NCBI GenBank assembly: GCA_009746045.1 | Contig: RPFO01000276.1 | Span: forward strand, 3,504,193-3,566,192 | Source: Mesostigma viride | Taxonomy: Eukaryota > Streptophyta > Mesostigmatophyceae > Mesostigmatales > Mesostigmataceae | Reading direction: 5' to 3' | Length of the DNA: 62,000 nt | Shown here: positions 25,262-37,500 of the stretch, one piece after another | Layout of the letters: each line of letters begins with the position of its first letter | How positions within the stretch are numbered: the stretch's first letter is position 1 | Program-made: the position numbers and the translations under genes | The notes under the pieces: generated by a model | Databases searched by the model: none | What the model saw: the letters and a program-made list of their open reading frames with translations, nothing else | Told to the model about the DNA's origin: nothing

Positions 25262-25332
25262 TGCAGTTAGGATTTTCTAGATAGAGTTAGGATAGTTCGA
25301 TCACGCGGCTTCCTCCACCCCATCCATCATGA

Positions 25333-25395
25333 AATATGTGCTACATGACCTCCCCACGGAAGCATGTTATAATTTAATTTAATTTAATTTAATCC
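25333..25395 (+). mobile_element. Short LINE 3' end: hairpin plus (AATTT)n tail
   Basis: The sequence gtgctacatgacctccccac, then ggaagcatgtt, is followed by four AATTT units. The hairpin pairs ACATG with CATGT. It matches the minus-strand insertion at 34745-34805 almost base for base. No target-site duplication was recognised. Confidence 0.6.
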
Positions 25396-25625
25396 GGGCT
25401 GGACCTTTCGGATAAATCTGGGCTTGCATGCGCATGTGTGCGCACGATTGCCCTCTCGAATAAAGTTATATAGTCCTGAAATTTCATTTTGCACATTACA
25501 AAAACATCTGGTGAGTTGCATGTGCAGATCGAGCATTCAAGACATTGCTACTGCTCCTGCCAGTCACACAGAATACACATTTTCTGAGTCATATGTGCAC
25601 ACCACTCTTGCTCAGGGTACCTGCC

Positions 25626-26293
25626 TGTTACGTCCCTGCCCAGACACACCTAGCCTGAGCTACGTAGCGAAAGACCCTTCTTGCCGGAATTAGGAAGATT
25701 CAAGGTGGCCTAATGCAGATTGCGCTTCACGACTGGGGTCGTGAGATATCTGGCACCGCGACTTGATGCCAAGCTAATTAATACACACTTATAATGGCTA
25801 GCAATACCAATTACAAATGGATAGTTGCCCCAGGTTTAATGTGTAGGCGTATTCGCACTTATCATTCATCAAACCAAGAGGACGAGACTCTCGTCCTCGG
25901 ACCAATTTCACCTAGGTCTGCCACTACGCTGGCAAGGGGCGCCGACATGGCGCCGACCTTCCAAAGCATGCAGTCCACACAAGATCCTCGGGTCGACATC
26001 GACCCTCGCCTACAGAATCCACGCATGAGTACAATATCTCAACTAGCTATAAAGTACGCAGCGCGGCGCGACTGCACCGGCCCCTAGAAGATACACGCAT
26101 ACAACAACCTAGGCCCAAAATAACTGGTCCGAATCACCCAAACTGTCATAGTTCCATACAAAAGTCCTGACCAAGGGACAATTCCCAAATTAAGTCCCGA
26201 AATGAGTCCCAAAGTCCTACGGACCATGACAACAAGTCAAACTACATAATTTATTCCATTGTTACGTCCGTCCAAAAGGGCCGGGACGTAACA
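25626..26293 (-). repeat. 3' LTR of the LTR retrotransposon
   Basis: 668-bp copy with 10-bp terminal inverted repeats TGTTACGTCC/GGACGTAACA. It lacks one TTTA unit present in the other LTR near 34361-34368, and has C where the other has A in the final gggccgggacg. Confidence 0.95.
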
Positions 26294-26305
26294 CTCCTCC
26301 CCCCC
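26294..26305 (-). other. Polypurine tract
   Basis: On the minus strand GGGGGGGAGGAG directly abuts the TG of the 3' LTR, the expected place for the plus-strand DNA primer. Confidence 0.75.
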
Positions 26306-27104
26306 ACGGGGGTCGGTAGTCCCTACCGTACAAGAGATAGAAAGGAAACAAGTAAGCTACTATAAGAGTACTATGTCCCAACCCCGGTTCACCCGCGGGT
26401 TAGTAATACCAATTCCTCTAGAGGTTGATACACAGGACCAACCCTGACGTAGTAGCATGAAACAGGATGACAGGATCATTCCGCCATCCGTCATAAAACT
26501 CTCACAACCATCTCAGCGACCGCCGTTGTTGACGCGCCGATCCACTGGAGCCACCTTAGGGGGCGCCACCGCGTGCCCTATCCCATCCACATAATAATGC
26601 ACAGTCCATGTAATCCCGCGCAACCAGTCCTGAGGTCCTGAGCAGCCTCAAACTTGATGAAATGTTGACCATAGGGGTACTATGTCCCAGCCCTTGTGCA
26701 CCAACGGGCCAGTGAAACCAGGTCCCCCCAGACTTGCCACGCAAGGGCAACTCTTTATATAGCCAATCGGGACTGTCAGCAGGAGGGAATATTTTTCATG
26801 CATACAACTTGATGATCCGGCCGACGAGGTGGCCAGTCATGTATCCCGTCCAGCCGAAACCCAGCCTTACAGCGCGACTGATGCGCGTAATCACATGACG
26901 ATTAAGAAGTACTACTAGCGTCGACGACGGTGAGGCACAGCATGCAGTGCAGGCCCATGCTCAGAAGCGAGGGCGTGCACCAGAAGAATCTGATCCATCG
27001 CCTCACTACCGACAGCTGTACGCGTCCTCTCAAATACAGGCGCGCCGTGAGCCAACCGACCATGCAACGTGGCCGTCCTGGCCGCCGCTGGAGTGGCTGT
27101 ATAG

Positions 27105-27340
27105 CGGGGGAAGCCCTAGCGTGGCCGCTAGAGTGCGCCTCCCCTGCACCTGCGAACGCATGCAGGTGCCCTCAAGGCCCTAGTGTGTCCACTAGAGTGC
27201 GCCCCGCCGTCTCTATCCAGCGCAGGAAACAGGCAAAGTCGATCAACACCGGAAACTTGGATAATATGGCACGTTAAGTGCCCAAAACTAGCAGGGCCCC
27301 AGCGTGTCCACTGGAGTGCGCCCTGCCAACTCCTCCACGA
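27105..27340. repeat. Three dispersed copies of a short motif inside the LTR element
   Basis: The motif agtgtgtccactagagtgcg occurs with few changes near 27116, 27182 and 27302, each followed by a C-rich run (gcgccccgcc). It lies in the non-coding interior. Its function is unknown. Confidence 0.6.
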
Positions 27341-29360
27341 AGCTGCAGTAGTTTAGGCACAACACCACTCCGGCCGACGTGCATAGACCGGAGCAGTCGC
27401 CGGTCCCCGCATTCCTTACTGCCAATGTGCCTGAACTCCACCGCAAGCGGGGGAAAACTCCTCAGCTCGCAGTCACACCCTCCGTGACACTTGCACAGCA
27501 AGAGCACGGTTGATGTTTGCGTAGGCCCATAAGCATGTGATGCTCGAGGCCGCCGACGTGGACTGCATAGCGCCCGCAATGCCCGCACTTATATAATGCA
27601 ATGGGCAGGTCGGGGAGTGACACGCCTTGCAGGAACTGCCGTATCAGTAACGTTGCCCCTGCGAGACACCGTGCTGCTCATGAGTAGGGCCGAAGCAACC
27701 CCGCAGTCCCAACAAGAGCTCCTCGGGCTCGATCGCGCCCAGCCCACAGGTGCTCAAGCACATACAGCGATCGTGGACCGGGGTCAATCCCGCGCACGAC
27801 CGATCACCGCCTGTCCACCCCGCTTGGATGTCTTGCCCAGGAGCCCGATTCCCGCAACAGAAACACGCCCCTATGTATGCAGTCCCCACCGCGCATCGCC
27901 ACATCCCCCACTCGAAGCTTGAAGGCCTCTCACCACCCCTGTACCAGTGCATGGCCATGGGGTATAGTACATTTTGAAGCCCACACAGCCCGCCCGCCAT
28001 GCACATGGAACGCCCTGCTCTGAGTCCCTCATCCATGCAACCTCGTAGGCGCGCGGACACGAGCCACTTGCAAATCACGCTCGATCGGCCTCCACCAGTG
28101 GTGCAAGGAAACAACTCCCTACCGGGCTCAGCCCACAGGAGGGACGCGAACACTGCGCGATGGTAGCCATGCACAGGGTCGCGGGCAGTGACTAGGTGCT
28201 CAGACTCCAGCAGCTCGATCCTGCCTGCCTCTCAGTCTCGGGTCGCCGTTACTACAGTCCCCGTGACTCGCCCTCGACGGCCAGATCCCGCACGTCCCAT
28301 GTACCTCAGTGCTCTGCCATGGCTCAGCGCGCGTCAGCGCCGGGTCCGCTCAGAGCGGATGTACCGGCCCAATGCAGTGATACCGGGTGTTACTCGGACA
28401 CCGGCAGTCTGCGGGGCGACAGCGCCACATCATGTGGCATCGGCACCATGCACGCGCACTGTTGAGGCGGTGAGACAATGACCGGACACCGCCACCTGCT
28501 TCTGATGCAACCACGACCGGCACCAGCGCAACCAGTGCAACCACGACCGGCTGGGTCATCCACCACTACTGCCGGCAGTACGTGCTGTCGCCATGCAACT
28601 GCACCGTGCCCGCATATGCTTGCAGCCCCGGGGGCCCTTACTCCCGACGGTCGCGGCGGACGCGGGCGCGCCCTGCATGCACGGTTACTCGAGCCCAGGA
28701 GTGCCCTGACCCAGCTAGGCGTCGACTCAATGCCGGGGTAGCCAATTGGTTGGCTACCGACAATTCAACAAGGTGCTGTACATCTGTTTGCCGGCCGACC
28801 ACGATTCAGTACAGGCTCCGCCCTGCCTGATCGCCCAGTCGCATCGGGGTTGCAACAGCCTCCACGCACCGTGCCGTCTCCATGCACCGTGCCGCAATGG
28901 TGAAATTAATCACGTACGGGTGCACGAGAAGCGAGGCGCGTCCCTCATGCGCCAGGAAGTCAGGGAGCCGTGACTCATAGCCGCCAGCCGGAAGACTCCC
29001 TATAATAATACTTGGCCGCGTGCCATGGGACTCCGCGTCCGTTGGTCACGCGGGACGCGACGTGCAGTCAGGCCGTAGTCTGGGGTCACTGGCACTCGCT
29101 GCCGAATCCGGCATCCCACGCGGAGATGCCTCGGTACGGACGCCTTAGTAGTAGAATCATCAAGCATCCGGTGAGCCCATGTCCAAAAAGGCCAGGACCA
29201 TGTGCACATGCGGTGCTGAGTGCCTGACGTGGTCCTCTTCGGGACGACCCGTTCAAGCCCACCGCCAACTGCAGATTATCCCATAGAGAATATATCATGG
29301 AGAAAATATATTATATAGAAAATAGAGAATATCGAAAATATATAATATCCGCACGCTGGC

Positions 29361-29466
29361 GCATCGATCCCTGGCATGGCAGTAGAAGGGTCGTCGGATC
29401 CACGCGCGGCTGCGCATCGATCCCTGGCATGGCAGTAGAAGGGTCGTCGGATCCACGCGCGGCTGC
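29361..29466. repeat. 53-bp tandem duplication inside the LTR element
   Basis: Two copies of a 53-bp unit start at 29361 and 29414 (gcatcgatccctggcatggc...cacgcgcggct). Confidence 0.9.
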
Positions 29467-29789
29467 GGTGGATTCCTACATAGATGGCCGGCTCGATCCA
29501 AAGCCGAACCGTGCCGATCATACAGGAGCTAGATATAATTAAGAAGAGTATGGTATCATAAAGAAGTGTAGTGGACCAGTACAAGTACTTAGTATATAAA
29601 AGGTAGGTATAGTAAAGAAGTATATGGTATTATTAGTAGCCATCTGGTTTCATACGCTCTGCGACCCCTCCCCTTCCCCCGGGGACGACGCGTCCACGCG
29701 ATCGTCCAATTACTGCCAAGGAGTCAAGGATGCTGGACCGCCGGGCGCTCGTGTGTAATGCGATATGCCCTATACTCGCGTCAGGGCAC

Positions 29790-30103
29790 CAAAAGGAACC
29801 ATCGGGAAACCAAACTACTCGCCGGCGCACGCGAATGTCCACATCCTGCGCGTCCAAAGTCGAGCCCAATGATGATGTCCGCTGCGCCCAGCGGTGCGAT
29901 GGTCGCAGCCAGGTCGAACGGGGTGCCTTGCAGCACACCTTTGATATCTGCCAGACCGGGCGATTGGTGTTGGCGACCATCCGAGTGGGTCAGATGCACG
30001 GCCGTCCGGTGTGGGGGCTGTGCGTCAGCCCAGCCGGCGCACCAGTGCCGCGTTGATGAAGGACATGGAAGCGCCTGTGTCGACCAAAAACTTGACATCC
30101 ATG
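29790..30103 (-). pseudogene. Retroelement aspartic protease fragment
   Basis: On the minus strand MDVKFLVDTGASMSFINAAL (ending near 30045) has the DTGAS active-site motif of retropepsins. After a frame break the sequence continues with PFDLAATIAPLGAADIIIGL, resembling the distal strand and flap-side glycine region of Ty3-type proteases. The domain therefore needs one frameshift to be read whole. It follows gag, as in Ty3/gypsy elements. Confidence 0.7.
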
Positions 30104-30285
30104 ACGGTTGGTTGGCCGTGTCTGAATATATTATTACATTCTCATATAAAATATCCCATTACCGCCAACGGTACCCTATATAAAACCACTAGTGCTAGAC
30201 GCCTAATAGTAATTTCCCATTACCGCCAACGGCGTCTATGCATGGGGTCAGTGTATGATTCCAAACACCCCCCTTACTGCTGATA

Positions 30286-30406
30286 GCATGATAACAGGGT
30301 GACCTGCTACGGTGCAGGACCAATGCACCCTTCGTACTACTGACATCATGATAACAGGGTGACCTGCTACTGTGCAGGACCAATGCACCCTTGGTATTTG
30401 GTACAG
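30286..30406. repeat. 61-bp tandem duplication inside the LTR element
   Basis: Two copies of about 61 bp (gcatgataacagggtgacct... and tcatgataacagggtgacct...), starting near 30286 and 30347, with a few differences. Confidence 0.85.
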
Positions 30407-30599
30407 ATGTGGGGCAAAACAGACACCCCCCCCTTGCCCTACACAGGTGGGCATTCTCAGAATGGCTAAGGTGGCCAGCCACTAGGACTGGAAAAGCGCA
30501 CCGGAATGAACATATTATAAAAATATAATTATTAGTTAAATATACTTATATAATATATTTATAGTATACTTCCCAGCGGCAAACTCGTAACCGGCCACT

Positions 30600-32333
30600 G
30601 CTGGTGACTCAAAGGTCGCACGCTGTCCGGAGGCTAGTCGATGAGCCTCGATCTCATTGACCGCGCGCAGCACGCCCTTGGTAGAACTCATCGCTGGCGG
30701 CCGCGGCTGCTGGTGCTGAGTCGTGAACTGCCGGGCCTGCTGGCGCCCGCTCGTCCGCGTTGCGGGGCTTGTCCCTTGGGCCGGAGGAGTCCGGGCGACT
30801 GCCGAACGCCGGGCCTGAAAACCTGGGCTCGGTCTCCCCCGTGCCACGTCCAGCGTGCCTGCTACGGAGTTTGGGGCAGTCGCGCCTGAGGTGACCCACC
30901 TCAAAGCACATGAAGCAACGGGCTTTACTCGCGTCGATGGCGTTGAGGCCATGGTCAGCGTTCCCGTCCTCCAGGTCATCGGGGGAGTCCTCGTTCCCCT
31001 CGCCGTCGTGCGGGGGACCTGATCGGAAGAAACGACGCACCGATGGTGCGCGCCCGCGAGCCACGACGTCGGCCACCTGCAGAAGATACCTCTGGATATT
31101 CAAGATGTCCCACTCCTCCCAAGGGACCTCAGCGTAGTGCTTGAATACCTCGTCCTGCAGCTCGGGACAGAGTGCCTCGATGAACCTGATCTTGTACTCA
31201 TACCAGGTCATGTCGGTCAGATAGGCGGCGCTGGACTCAAACTTGGACAGAAACTCGCGATATGGGGTGGTCCCCTGGCGCAGCTTGCCGAAGGCGATTC
31301 GCTCGTGGAGTACAGCATCTGGGGGCACCAGCTTGCGGCGCACCCGGTCCATCAGCTCCTCCACGGTTTGCGGGTATGACTGGGATGCGATGCTCTCACA
31401 GTTCAAGATGCTCACCACCGAGGGGTCCATGCAGGAGTTAACCACAGCGGGATCAGATCACGGGTGGCCAGCTGCCAGTTGTGGTGATTGCGCCAGATGG
31501 TATACTGCTGTTGCCACATGCGTCCCCATTCGTCTACCTCGCGCGGTTTCATGTCCGCGTGCAGCTTGGGTACATTCTTGAAATTGGGCAACGGTGGGGC
31601 CTTTACCGCGTTGGTGATGGGCCCACCGACGTCTACGTGGGGATGGAGCCGAAGGCTGGGGGCTGCGACCGGGGGAGAGATCCGGATCTGGTCGGCGTGC
31701 CGTGCGTCCGCCGCACCTGTACCGACGAGGGGTGTTCATACCCCGGGTCATCCAATGCCACCCTGCTGAAATTCAGGTTGCTGACGACCGCAGGCGAGTG
31801 GACCATGCTGCTGTCCTGCGCCCGAGGTCGCTGCGGTTGGGGGACGTGTCGCTGGACGGTTGTCTGAGTCCCCTCGTCGTGTGCGGTGGCGCTGCTTCTG
31901 TCACCCCCTAGCCGGGCCCGTGGCCTATGAGCTCCAAAGGAAGGGTCCTGTGCCCCTGGTTCCTCGCCATCCTCCACGGCCCCCTCCAAATCGCCGAATT
32001 CGCCATCTGCCCCGGTGTCCTCCCCGTCATCCTCAGAGTTCCCCAACACCATGGGTAGTAGGGAAGTACTGCCAAAGGACACTCGACGCCTGCCCCGGTA
32101 GTGTTGTGGCCGGCGGAGGTCCCATGGAGCGGCCGCGCCCAGCCCAGGGCTGCGATGGTCGCTCTGTGGCTGGCAGAGCATGATAACGGTAGTACTGCGT
32201 GTTTTCATTCTCGTGCCCTGTCTGCTCAGGATACCGCGGCGGCCACTGTGGTCGTTGCTGCTGTTGCTGCTGCGGTAGTTGCTGCTGCTGCTGCTGCTGC
32301 TGCCGCTGCTGCTGCTGCCGCTGCTGCTGCTGC

Positions 32334-32385
<52 letters not shown>

Positions 32386-32641
32386 AACCCCCCTGGAGCA
32401 TCTCCTGGCTGCGCCCGTCCCCCCCTTGTTCCAACCTGGAGTCTGGACTGTCACCATCTGATGAATCTCTGCGGCCCTGGTCTCTGAATCCTGGGGAGCC
32501 TTCCGCAGGTCTCTCCATGACCTCACCTGTACCTGTCCCTACTTGGACGTGCGGTGGTACCTCTACCACCTCTATACCTTGCTCGTGGTTGTCTACCTGT
32601 TCTATCTCGCTGTTGACAGGTTCTCTCCGTTTTCGTGGCAT
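30600..32641 (-). pseudogene. Retrotransposon gag (frameshifted) with CCHC zinc knuckle
   Basis: Gag packages the element RNA into virus-like particles. Starting at 32641 (MPRKRREPVN) the frame has an acidic and glutamine-rich N-terminus (CAG tract about 32280-32380). It shifts frame near 32040 and again near 31640 and 31450. Between these lie the gag-core-like stretches PPLPNFKNVPKLHADMKP, EVDEWGRMWQQQYTIWRN and YPQTVEELMDRVRRKLVPPD. The knuckle CFMCFEVGHLRRDC (CX2CX4HX4C) lies near 30880-30925. It is not translatable as one protein in this copy. Because the LTRs are nearly identical, these breaks are either very recent or assembly errors. Confidence 0.8.
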
Positions 32642-33399
32642 GGTGCTCGTACCGATACCTTACACAGCAGGCAACACCTCCCCAGAAAGAAAGAGAGAGA
32701 GAGAGAAAGAGAGCAACCACGTACTATAGATCTTATATATGTAGGTCCTAGTACTACTCCCTGGTAATAGTCTCTTCTACTGTCTGCTAGGGCCAATGGT
32801 CACTTGAGAGAAGGTAACTGTAACTGCTGTCCCCTCCCCCTGACTGCTGATCGTGGGTGGCTTGGAGCATTCACAAGTGGTGTGCCTCCCCTCAGGCAAT
32901 GGCATGTGTTCCCTAACAAACCTATCTGCATCTGTAATGTTATCAAACCCCTTCCACCTGGCAATAGAGCCCTTATCCTTAATGTATTCCTCACATGCCC
33001 TGTAGGGACGTAATGCATTATAGGCTAGCCGAAGCTTGCAAGAAGGAAAAGGGAATCCCAGGCTACCTCTAAATGCAGTGACCTTTACCAAACAAACAAG
33101 GGAGAAGCACGGAGCCTAACACAGCACACGCCCGAGCCTTCCGCAGGAACGGGCTATACGCACACACGGAGGTAAACACCGTCAACACAGTCGGCAACAG
33201 CCAGACGGTATCCACCCCCACGACCCCTTGCAGGTCAAACAACGAATGGCCGTCTCCGCGACGTCCATGGGCACCAACGACATTCACAACGAACCTATAG
33301 AAGCACAACGTATAACAAGAACCCCCTACGCGTGCGGTCCCGGAGAGAAAGCAAGCGTCTAGAAGGATAAATCTAAACTAGGGGACGTACCATCTTCGA

Positions 33400-33640
33400 T
33401 GACGTTCATCCCTCCTGAGCTGGCCGCCACCCGGTGTCGTTGAAGGCAAGCCCTGGCCGCCACTTGGTGTCGTTGAAAACAGGAGAGCTGAACGCTTTCG
33501 TTGACAGCACCTCACCACAGGACTATTGCTAGCCCCGCCGAGTATCCCGGACTGGCCGCTTGCTGCCTAGGTCGTCGTTGAATCCCTTTACGGGCTGGCC
33601 GCCGACCTGTCAGCAATCGTTGAATTCCGGAACCTCTATC
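33400..33640. repeat. Imperfect repeats in the LTR element 5' leader
   Basis: The pair of motifs ctggccgcca and tcgttgaa recurs four to five times at about 50-70 bp spacing just downstream of the 5' LTR in element orientation. A leader repeat, perhaps involved in packaging or promoter function, is possible; this is inference. Confidence 0.6.
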
Positions 33641-33718
33641 TACGCCAAGCACCGCCCTGGTTTCCTAATTGGCTTCCCTAACCCTCTCCGCGAGAGTTAG
33701 CTGACCTCTCCAGCACAT

Positions 33719-33733
33719 TTCCTCCGATAACCA
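33719..33733 (-). other. Putative primer-binding site
   Basis: One base inside the 5' LTR, the minus strand reads TGGTTATCGGAGGAA, beginning with the TGG that pairs with tRNA CCA ends. It differs from the common initiator-Met type (TGGTATCAGAGC), so the primer tRNA is not assigned. Confidence 0.6.
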
Positions 33734-33734
33734 G

Positions 33735-34406
33735 TGTTACGTCCCTGCCCAGACACACCTAGCCTGAGCTACGTAGCGAAAGACCCTTCTTGCCGGAATT
33801 AGGAAGATTCAAGGTGGCCTAATGCAGATTGCGCTTCACGACTGGGGTCGTGAGATATCTGGCACCGCGACTTGATGCCAAGCTAATTAATACACACTTA
33901 TAATGGCTAGCAATACCAATTACAAATGGATAGTTGCCCCAGGTTTAATGTGTAGGCGTATTCGCACTTATCATTCATCAAACCAAGAGGACGAGACTCT
34001 CGTCCTCGGACCAATTTCACCTAGGTCTGCCACTACGCTGGCAAGGGGCGCCGACATGGCGCCGACCTTCCAAAGCATGCAGTCCACACAAGATCCTCGG
34101 GTCGACATCGACCCTCGCCTACAGAATCCACGCATGAGTACAATATCTCAACTAGCTATAAAGTACGCAGCGCGGCGCGACTGCACCGGCCCCTAGAAGA
34201 TACACGCATACAACAACCTAGGCCCAAAATAACTGGTCCGAATCACCCAAACTGTCATAGTTCCATACAAAAGTCCTGACCAAGGGACAATTCCCAAATT
34301 AAGTCCCGAAATGAGTCCCAAAGTCCTACGGACCATGACAACAAGTCAAACTACATAATTTATTTATTCCATTGTTACGTCCGTCCAAAAGGGCAGGGAC
34401 GTAACA
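33735..34406 (-). repeat. 5' LTR of the LTR retrotransposon
   Basis: 672-bp copy with the same TGTTACGTCC/GGACGTAACA termini and an extra TTTA unit near 34361-34368. On the minus strand it is the upstream LTR and would hold the promoter of the element. Confidence 0.95.
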
Positions 34407-34597
34407 CTGCCTTCTGCAATTGTATTTGCAGTTCAAGGCCGATGAATGCCTCGAAGCACATACCATCCTGTTGACACGTGCGCTTTTTGCTGTAGCACGC
34501 GCGCATCACCTTGCCACATTGACCTGCCAAAGACCTGGCTGCATGTCCTCATCGCATAATGGGCAAATGCCGTACAGTATTGCAGCATTCATGATGA

Positions 34598-37500
34598 CTA
34601 GATTACTCGCATAGGAGGGATCTGAAGCTCCTCATTCACCTGCAAGGAATCAAAGTGGGCAAAAAGATTGCAGTACAATTAGCGATAACACCAGAGGCAA
34701 CGACGCCATAAGAAAGCAGCCACGGCTAAATTACAGCAAACCATTAAATTATAAATTATAACATGCCTCCGTGGGGAGGTCATGTAGCAGCACATATACA
34801 TAGCAAAATTACAGCAAACCATGCATGCCTTTGTATAGTAATGACGATCTTCCACCCCATGCAAGGCCCCCTTTGTGCTATGAGAGATCATGGCGGTGCA
34901 GGTGCCCTTGGTGCACCTAGAGCAAGTGTCGTTTACATCCCCACCCTCGCAGGAAGTAGCCCAGGATGTATTAAAAGCCATATGCCCCTTCTCAGGCATA
35001 TGTGCTACATACACTCCCAACGGAGGTATGTTCCAACTCAACTCAATTCGATTCAATTCAATACATGTTGTAAGCCAGTCAATCAAGCCTGGTCCTTACT
35101 GCCGCCAATGCACATTGCAAGGATATGCACCCAAGACACTACTGAGCCAAAAATGGGCACGCGACCGAGTCAAGCACTGGTACCAAGCAATGTCCACGAG
35201 GCCCATGGAGATGCACTTCTTGAAGGTGAGGGTTTGAGGCAGGAGCGATCACCAAACCTTCACAAAAACCACCCACCTATTCTAACCAACTGATTCCTTA
35301 CAGAAATGCCTAGCAACCAGAGCAAAGCATACAAGTGTCACATGCCCATGTATCACACGGCAGAATGACGAAGAAAAGAACCAGCACTAGCCGGCAAGCA
35401 TGGCCTTTGTGTTGCTTGAGTGCCGCAAGCCTGGCCTTTTTGTTGTGCTGCATCGCAAGGGAAAAGCTCGAGGAGACCCCATACCTTGGACGCGAGGAAT
35501 TGGTTGAGCAGCGCACGCAGCTCCAGGTTCTGTTGCTGCAGCTGCTGTGTGCTCAGCAAAAGGTTCTGCCTGCTTGCATCCACAGCAGGGCCAAGTGGTC
35601 ACCGGCAAGGTGTGGTGGGCAGGGAGCAAACGCAACCATTGGATGGTCAGGGGCCAAGCACCCAGGAGATCTACTGCCGCCAGGAGAGCCACAGAGAGCC
35701 ACGCGCAAACCTTTTTAAAGGTGCATTCATGTGCACACCTATGAGGAAAATTGTACCAAGCGTAGCAACTATTCATCGCCCTCTGCCCTGCCCTCCCCCC
35801 CCCCCCCAACGCCCTATTTTCCTCACCTCTCAGCGAGCGTGCGGCTGTACTTGGCTAGCGCCCGCTCGAGCGCGCCCCACACACGGAACACCTTCGGCGA
35901 TATCACGTTGGCCATGCGCTGCCAGTACTCCCGGTCCCTCTCCAGCTTGCGCTTCACCTCCGCCTTGTCCTGCGCGTGCGCGGCCGCCAGACGTGCCGTC
36001 TTGGACGAGACGCCCGCGCCCACGCCCGCGCCGTTGGCCCCCGCTGCCGCGCGCTGCTCCGACTCCACAAACAGCTTGAGCTGTGCGGCAGCGTGGTCTG
36101 GGTGCACCAGGATGGTCTCCTGCTCCGTGCTGGCCCCGCCCGCGCTACCAAACACCTTGACCTCGGTCAGGAAGCCATACAGCCGGTCTAGGGCGGGTGG
36201 GTCGTGCACACCCAGCGCGCGCATGATCGCGTCCACCTTGGTCTGTGTGGGGGGGTAAGGGGCGCGGTGGAGCAAAAAGGGTGGTGGATGGATGCGGTGA
36301 AAAGGAAGTGGAAGGATCAGGGGGAAGTCGGGAAGTCGTACATGCAAGACCAGAATGGCCAGAGAAAAAGTTGTCCAGAAAGATACGTTGCATCCGTTCA
36401 GATCGATCAGGTGGCATACAGCACAAACACGAGCTGGACTGCAACCATTCTCAACCAACCATCCCCTGGTCCCCTGGTGGGCGCATGTTCACCGCATCCG
36501 CAATGCACACAATCTCTTCCTCCGTTCTTCCTCCTGCCTATGCCAACCATCCCCGGGTCCCATACGAAGACCATGATAGCCAACCGCTTCGCCGCAGCTG
36601 CCCCTCACCTTGCGCGCCATGTCGTGTGGCGCAATTGCCAGCTGGCGCTTGGCCTTGGCGTCCAGCAAGAAGCCCGCCTCGTTGCACAGCAGCGTCTTCA
36701 TGGCGTCGTACTTGGGCTCCAGCAGCTTCTCCTCCAGCTGGCGGCGCAGCGCCTCCTCGTCCGCCGCCGCATTCCTCTCCTCGTCCTCGTCATCCTCCCC
36801 CTCCTTTGACCGGCCAGGCCGCTTCTCCCCGTCACCCTCAGACGCGTCCCCCCCCTGGGATGACCCCCCCTCACCTCCCCCTACCGTGTTGCTCCCCCCC
36901 TCCTTGCCCCCCTCGCCCTCTGTGGTCGCCTCATGCTCGTGCTCCGCGCCTGCGTGCGGCGGTGCCATGGGCGTCTTGAAGAACTCCTCATCGGGCGGGT
37001 GCCACGCGAGGCCCAGCTGCTGCTCGTGGATGACTTTGTCGGCCTCGAGCACTTTACGCACCAGCTTGGCCACCTGGCGGGGTGAGGGCGGGGTACCGCA
37101 AGACAAGGGAAAGGAGTTAAATATTTAAGGCATCACGCGCCACAGCTGACAATCGAGCGAGCACACGGGCAAGCAGTATGGGTAAACTGGCATGGCAAAC
37201 CTGTCCCACATGGTTGAGTCCTTGAGTACTATTAGAAGGAACAGGTAGCAGTGGGCAACGTACAAAATGCTTATCAGGCACTCTTGCGTGGGACCATTCT
37301 CGACCCGAAAGCATGGGGTGGGCATGGGATGAGGATGTGGGCTCATGTCCATAGTTGATTGTCCATTCATGTACGAGCCTACATGATGCTGGCGGGCATA
37401 GGTTCGGGAGTTGCATGCAAACGAGGAGCTTTTCAAGGTACCGCCAGTCACGGGACCGACAAGCTGTCTCCCCCAGTGACCTCAAGCGCCACTTACTTGG

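Larger units (their letters stand above)
25626..34406 (-). mobile_element. LTR retrotransposon, Gag/protease-bearing, without recognisable pol (TR-GAG-like)
   Basis: Near-identical 668/672-bp LTRs begin TGTTACGTCC and end GGACGTAACA, and are flanked by the 5-bp target-site duplication CTGCC (25621-25625 and 34407-34411). Minus orientation is set by a primer-binding-site-like sequence beside the right LTR, a polypurine tract beside the left LTR, and the minus-strand gag and protease. The LTRs differ by one substitution and one 4-bp indel, so insertion was recent. The 26.3-29.7 kb interior, where reverse transcriptase, RNase H and integrase would be expected, shows no such motif on either strand. 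This fits a non-autonomous element moved by a relative, or a recently decayed Ty3-like element. It lies 192 bp beyond the DRC1 stop, in the same orientation. Confidence 0.92.

Noticed and set aside
25794-26087. 97-residue frame identical to one at 33903-34196
   Set aside because: Both lie inside the LTRs on the strand opposite to the element; identity reflects LTR duplication, not a gene.
26294-29700. Search for reverse transcriptase, RNase H, integrase or chromodomain in the LTR element
   Set aside because: No frame on either strand shows a YxDD-type catalytic box, an HHCC finger or a chromodomain pattern, so no pol gene is annotated.
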